Made by a program: the position numbers and the translations under genes | Notes under the pieces: model-generated | What the model saw: only the letters and a program-made list of their open reading frames with translations | The model's database searches: none | Told to the model about the DNA's origin: nothing | NCBI GenBank assembly: GCA_028280885.1 | Contig: JANQKY010000005.1 | Location: forward strand, 1 to 38,807 | Origin: Tepidamorphus sp. | Lineage (GTDB): Bacteria > Pseudomonadota > Alphaproteobacteria > Rhizobiales > Tepidamorphaceae | Reading direction: 5' to 3' | DNA: 38,807 nucleotides | Shown here: piece after piece, positions 35,335-38,807 of the stretch | Position numbering within the stretch: position 1 is the stretch's first letter | How the letters are laid out: the number at the start of each line of letters is the position of its first letter

Positions 35335-35366
35335 GACCGCCATTCGGACGGTTTCCGGTCTTTTTT
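35335..35366 (+). terminator. Possible terminator upstream of the secreted protein gene
   Basis: GACCG (35335-35339) can pair with CGGTC (35356-35360), and six T residues follow. The stem is short. If real, it would end a short RNA starting near 35230-35260, because no protein gene precedes it on this strand. Confidence 0.35.
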
Positions 35367-35393
35367 ACGTCTTCATTCCCCGTTGATTGTGCT

Positions 35394-35411
35394 GCCGGGC
35401 CCGGGCCCGGC
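35394..35411 (+). promoter_or_regulatory. 18-bp perfect palindrome before the ribosome site
   Basis: GCCGGGCCCGGGCCCGGC is identical to its reverse complement. It ends six bases before the AAGGAG of the secreted protein gene. In RNA it would make a very stable hairpin next to the ribosome site; in DNA it could be an operator. Confidence 0.6.
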
Positions 35412-35431
35412 GACAAAAGGAGTATAATGGG

Positions 35432-35950
35432 ATGGCACATACACTATCGAAAATTGCAATCGCCGCCGTCGTTGCCGCCGGGTTTTCAGCCGCGGCGCAT
35501 GCCGACACGGTCGTGCGTGCGGGTACCGGCAACCAGACCGGGATCACTCACCCGGACGACAACAAGTGGTACCGGCTTGGCGCGGTGAAGATCCGGCCGA
35601 AATACAGCGGCACTTGCCTTGTGTGGGCGAACGGCAATACAAATTCCAGGAAAGTCCGGATGGAGTACACGATCTCCATGTCGGATCCGCCGCCGGCCGG
35701 TAGCTGGGTGAACGCCAACTGGGATTTCAACGGCTATTGGCGGACCTGGTCGATGCACCAGGCGTTCCAGGTCAAGCGTGGCCAGGTGTATAAGTTTTAT
35801 GCCCATGCCCGCAGCCATCTGGGCACCAGCAGCACCAGGATCGAGCATGAATTCACCCGGATCTCGGCGATCTGCGGCAAGGGCGGCAAGGTGCGGCCCG
35901 GCAACAGGCCGCAGGGCGAGGGTCCGAACGGTCCCGAGAAGACCGACTGA
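35432..35950 (+). CDS. Small secreted protein of unknown function
   Basis: 172 residues from ATG 35432, behind AAGGAGTATAATGG. Residues 1-24 form a signal peptide ending AHA. The mature protein has two cysteines (in GTCLVWANG and SAICGKGG) that could form a disulfide, and many aromatic residues (NWDFNGYWRTWSMHQAF), suggesting a beta-sandwich or lectin-like body. The last 25 residues are Gly/Pro/Lys-rich. I do not recognise the family. It is transcribed alone and followed by a strong terminator. Confidence 0.75.
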   Translation: MAHTLSKIAIAAVVAAGFSAAAHADTVVRAGTGNQTGITHPDDNKWYRLGAVKIRPKYSGTCLVWANGNTNSRKVRMEYTISMSDPPPAGSWVNANWDFNGYWRTWSMHQAFQVKRGQVYKFYAHARSHLGTSSTRIEHEFTRISAICGKGGKVRPGNRPQGEGPNGPEKTD

Positions 35951-35983
35951 GCGCCGACCCCCGTTGATACGGGATTGAAAAGG

Positions 35984-36008
35984 CGGGCGGCCCACGGGCC
36001 GCCCGTTT
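35984..36008 (+). terminator. Rho-independent terminator after the secreted protein gene
   Basis: CGGGCGGCCC (35984-35993) pairs perfectly with GGGCCGCCCG (35996-36005), followed by TTTCG. Confidence 0.8.
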
Positions 36009-36104
36009 CGTGTCTGGCCCCTGTTCTGGCCGCTGTCGCAACGCGCTATTTGTGTGTAGCGTGTCGATTCACGGGCGAAAGCGGACTTGAAGCCAGGGGA
36101 AACC

Positions 36105-37769
36105 ATGACGTCTCACGCCGATACGATCGTTACCAATGCCAGGATCCTGACGATGGATCCGGACCGCCCGCGCGCCGATGCGGTCGCGCTTGCCGGCAAC
36201 GAGATCCTCGCCGTGGGGTCCGCCGAGACGGTCGCCGATCTGCGGGGCGCTGCGACGCGGACGATCGATGCGGGCGGCAACACCGTCGTGCCCGGCTTCA
36301 ACGACGCGCATGTGCACCTGTTCGTCGGTGCGGCCGAACTGGACAACCTGCAGCTTGGCGGTGTCGAAGGGCTCGAGGCGCTTAAATCGGCGATGCAGGC
36401 GTTTGCCGCGGCCAATCCGGACGAGACGATCCTGCAGGCCCAGGGCGCCGACTACACCATCCTCGGCGGCGAGCGGATTACCCGCCAGGTGCTCGATTCC
36501 ATCCTGCCGGACCGGCCTTTCATCATGTTCGCCGCCGATCACCACACCGCCTGGGCGAATACGGCGGCGCTGAAGGCCGCCGATCTGCTGCATGGCCGCG
36601 AACTGGGTGTCGGCAACGAGATCGTGATGGGCGAGGACGGGCTGGCGGCCGGCGAATTGCGCGAGGGCCAGGCCTTCGCCCCGGTGATGGAGCTGAGCAA
36701 TGCCGGCAACCGGTTCCGGCTCGGGCTGGAGACCGGCGGCGAGCCCGATCCGGCACCGACGCCGGCCGAGCGGGCCCATGACCTGGCGCTGATGCGGCGC
36801 GGCCTTGCCCATTGCGCGCAGCACGGCATCACCTCGATCCAGAACATGGACGGCAATCTCTACCAGCTCGACCTGCTGGCCGAGATCGACCGCGAGGAGG
36901 GCCTGCCGGTCCGGGTGCGGGTGCCGTTCCACTTCAAGAATTTCATGGAGCTCGACGCCCTCGACGTCGCGGACGAGATGCATCGCCGCTACCGCTCGGA
37001 GCGGCTGCGGTCGGGCTTCGTCAAGCTGTTCATGGATGGCGTGATCGATTCCTGGACCGCGGTGATGATCGAGGACTATGCCGACAAGCCCGGCGTCAAC
37101 TGCGATCCGCTGTTTGATCCCGCCCGCTTCGCCGAGATCGCCACGGAGGTCGACCGGCGCGGGCTGCAGATCGCCGTCCACGCGATCGGCGACGGCGCCG
37201 TTCGGATCGTGCTCGACGGCTACGAGGCGGCGCGGCGGGCAAACGGCGTTCGCGATTCGCGCCACCGCATCGAGCATATCGAGGTGGTGCACCCGGACGA
37301 CATTCCCCGCTTCGCCGGCCTTGGCGTCGGTGCCTCGATGCAGCCGATCCACGCGCCCGGCACCGGCTTCCCGCTGGAGCCGACGATCAACCAGATCGGC
37401 CGGGCGCGCTGGCCCTATTCCTATGCCTGGCAGACGCTGCGGGAGACCGGCGCGCGGCTGATCTTCGCCACCGACTGGCCGGTCTCGCCGCTCGATCCGC
37501 TGGCCTGCCTGAAGGCTGCCGTCGCCCGCAAGCGCTGGGACGATGATGGTCCCGACCAGCGTCAATCGCTCGGCGATGCGCTTGCCTCCTATACGCGCGA
37601 CGGGGCCTGGATCGAAGGGATGGAGGCCCGCAAGGGCATGCTGAAGCCGGGCATGCTGGCGGATCTGGCGATCCTGTCGGCCGATATCGAGGCGATCGAC
37701 CCGCAAGCGCTCGACACGGTGGGTGCGGCGACCACGATCGCCGACGGACGCGTGACCCACGAAGCCTGA
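36105..37769 (+). CDS. YtcJ-like metal-dependent amidohydrolase
   Basis: 554 residues from ATG 36105, behind CCAGGGGAAACC; TTG 36087 is an alternative. Metal-ligand motifs of the amidohydrolase superfamily are present: H69 and H71 (DAHVHLF), the Lys in GFVKLFMDG, the His in IAVHAIGDGAV and RHRIEHIEVV, and the Asp in ATDWPVSPLDP. The N-terminal beta-sandwich (TIVTNARILTMDPDRPRADAVAL) is complete. YtcJ relatives hydrolyse amide or ester bonds in various small molecules; the substrate is not evident. The next gene, 15 bp on, may regulate it. Confidence 0.88.
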   Translation: MTSHADTIVTNARILTMDPDRPRADAVALAGNEILAVGSAETVADLRGAATRTIDAGGNTVVPGFNDAHVHLFVGAAELDNLQLGGVEGLEALKSAMQAFAAANPDETILQAQGADYTILGGERITRQVLDSILPDRPFIMFAADHHTAWANTAALKAADLLHGRELGVGNEIVMGEDGLAAGELREGQAFAPVMELSNAGNRFRLGLETGGEPDPAPTPAERAHDLALMRRGLAHCAQHGITSIQNMDGNLYQLDLLAEIDREEGLPVRVRVPFHFKNFMELDALDVADEMHRRYRSERLRSGFVKLFMDGVIDSWTAVMIEDYADKPGVNCDPLFDPARFAEIATEVDRRGLQIAVHAIGDGAVRIVLDGYEAARRANGVRDSRHRIEHIEVVHPDDIPRFAGLGVGASMQPIHAPGTGFPLEPTINQIGRARWPYSYAWQTLRETGARLIFATDWPVSPLDPLACLKAAVARKRWDDDGPDQRQSLGDALASYTRDGAWIEGMEARKGMLKPGMLADLAILSADIEAIDPQALDTVGAATTIADGRVTHEA

Positions 37770-37784
37770 TCGATCGGCGGGGAC

Positions 37785-38720
37785 ATGGCCGATCCGGTGC
37801 TCTATCTCACCACCAAGGAACTCGCCGACCTCATCCGGGTCCGGGAGCGCAAGGTCTATGACCTTGCCGCTGCCGGCGAGGTGCCGTTTACCCGGGTCAC
37901 CGGCAAGCTGTTGTTTCCGCGCCATCTGATCGAGGCCTGGCTTGCCCGGCACACCGAGCTTTCGGCCGATCTCGCCGCGTTGCCGGACCCGCCGCCGGTC
38001 GCCGCCGGCAGCCATGATCCGCTGCTCGACTGGGCGCTGCGGGACTCGCGCTCGGATATCGCGACGATGTTCGACGGCTCGCTCGACGGCCTGGAGCGGT
38101 TCGCCGACCGGCGCGCCCTGTTCTGCGGGCTGCACGTGCCGGAAGACGCGTCGGCGTCGGCGTCGGCGCCGGGGCCGGGACCGGGGGAGGTGCGCGAAGC
38201 ACTGGGCTGGAACCAGGCGCGGGTCGCCGCGCGTTTTGCCGCGATGCCGGTGGTGCTGGTCGAATGGGCCTGGCGGGAGCGCGGCCTGATCGTTCAGCCG
38301 GACAATCCGCTTAAGATCGCCGCCCTGTCCGATGTTGCCGGCAAGCGCTTCGTGCCGCGCCAGGCGGAGGCGGGCACGCAGCATCTGTTCCGGGCGCTTG
38401 CCGACCGGGCCGGCCTTGATGAAGGCGCCGTCTCGTTTGCGCCGCCGGCCCGCAGCGAGCAGGACGTCGCCGTCTCGGTGCTGAACGGGCATGCCGATGC
38501 GGGGCTCGGGCTGTTGAGCGTCGCGCGCGAATACCGGCTCGGCTTCGTGCCGCTTGCGCGCGAGCGGTTCGATCTCCTGGTGTGGCGGCGCAGCTGGTTC
38601 GAGCCGGCCTTCCAGACCCTGCTCGCCTTCTGCCGGAGCAAGGCGTTCGCCGACCGCGCCGAGGAGCTCGGCGGCTACGATATCGGTGGCCTCGGCCGGG
38701 TGTGGTTCAACGGGCCTTAG
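37785..38720 (+). CDS. HTH regulator with periplasmic-binding-like sensor domain
   Basis: 311 residues. The first 55 residues form an excisionase/MerR-like helix-turn-helix (YLTTKELADLIRVRERKVYDLAAAGEVPFTRVTGKLLF). The rest resembles a PBP-like domain (PF12727 type), found in regulators related to molybdate-binding proteins. A low-complexity ASASAPGPGPG stretch lies near residue 127. It probably senses a small molecule in the cytoplasm. Its placement 15 bp after the amidohydrolase gene suggests one operon and a role in its control. The ATG follows GGCGGGGAC. Confidence 0.82.
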   Translation: MADPVLYLTTKELADLIRVRERKVYDLAAAGEVPFTRVTGKLLFPRHLIEAWLARHTELSADLAALPDPPPVAAGSHDPLLDWALRDSRSDIATMFDGSLDGLERFADRRALFCGLHVPEDASASASAPGPGPGEVREALGWNQARVAARFAAMPVVLVEWAWRERGLIVQPDNPLKIAALSDVAGKRFVPRQAEAGTQHLFRALADRAGLDEGAVSFAPPARSEQDVAVSVLNGHADAGLGLLSVAREYRLGFVPLARERFDLLVWRRSWFEPAFQTLLAFCRSKAFADRAEELGGYDIGGLGRVWFNGP

Positions 38721-38807
38721 AGCATCGGGCGATAAATCAGACGCATTCTGACGGAGTGGATTTGCGTCAGGGCCAAGCTTAGTCGCGAAGGGCGTATCCG
38801 TCGATAC
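38721..38807. other. Trailing intergenic sequence
   Basis: The last 87 bases contain no complete gene or clear terminator. AATCAGACGCATTCTGA is an imperfect palindrome and may be another dispersed repeat. Confidence 0.3.

Noticed and set aside
36069..38492. 807-residue open frame on the minus strand
   Set aside because: It is antisense to the amidohydrolase and regulator genes, which have clear motifs; its Arg/His/Asp-rich composition is typical of GC-rich shadow frames.

Overview
The window is GC-rich chromosomal DNA from an alphaproteobacterium, most likely of the order Hyphomicrobiales (Rhizobiales). Support comes from the block ffh-rpsP-rimM-trmD-rplS-leuC-dapF-mtaB-ftsY-septation protein A, from an IalB-like secreted protein, DUF2332, DUF1232 and DUF3833 proteins, from a C-terminally extended second IF-1, and from dispersed intergenic palindromes whose accidental translations (containing GLVPAIHEH) are familiar from these genomes. 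No tRNA, rRNA, CRISPR array, intact transposase or phage gene was recognised.

Layout. 1-3001: the end of an operon with a membrane-anchored unknown protein, a FabH-like ketosynthase and a membrane-anchored SGNH-like protein, probably acyl modification of an envelope or secreted molecule. 3051-9917: a GltB-type FMN/Fe-S oxidoreductase, a secreted alpha/beta hydrolase, argG, a DsbA-fold isomerase and a DUF3833 protein, with two repeat-filled gaps. 9935-18309: rlmN overlapping a TTG-started membrane protein, a secreted hydrolase divergent from a membrane AraC regulator, an IalB-like protein, a quinone oxidoreductase, DUF1232, an SDR and an acetoacetate decarboxylase-like protein. 18684-21046: RhlE-type helicase, an IF-1 paralogue and an oppositely oriented NYN-domain nuclease with a well-formed promoter, palindrome and terminator-like leader. 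21388-25800: a small Cys-rich YHS-like gene, then the SRP/ribosome/tRNA-modification block. L19 here carries an extra helix-hairpin-helix domain. 25850-26828: a degenerate region with an 79-bp duplication and the tail of a lost methyltransferase. 26829-34735: leuC, dapF, mtaB, ftsY, septation protein A, DUF2332 and a NUDIX hydrolase. 35432-38720: a small secreted orphan protein, a YtcJ-like amidohydrolase and an HTH plus periplasmic-binding-like regulator.

The gaps are not empty. They hold at least four repeat classes: (i) elements of about 240-285 bp bounded by inverted CCACTGCTGTCCGGTT-like ends, one flanked by a 7-bp direct repeat; (ii) long palindromes around an ATCCATGAACAC core; (iii) a palindrome of exactly 31 bp in four copies; (iv) GTCATCCCGG-type palindromes. 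The first class looks like non-autonomous mobile elements. The least expected biology is the NYN locus control region, the L19-HhH fusion, the helicase/IF-1 pair and these elements.
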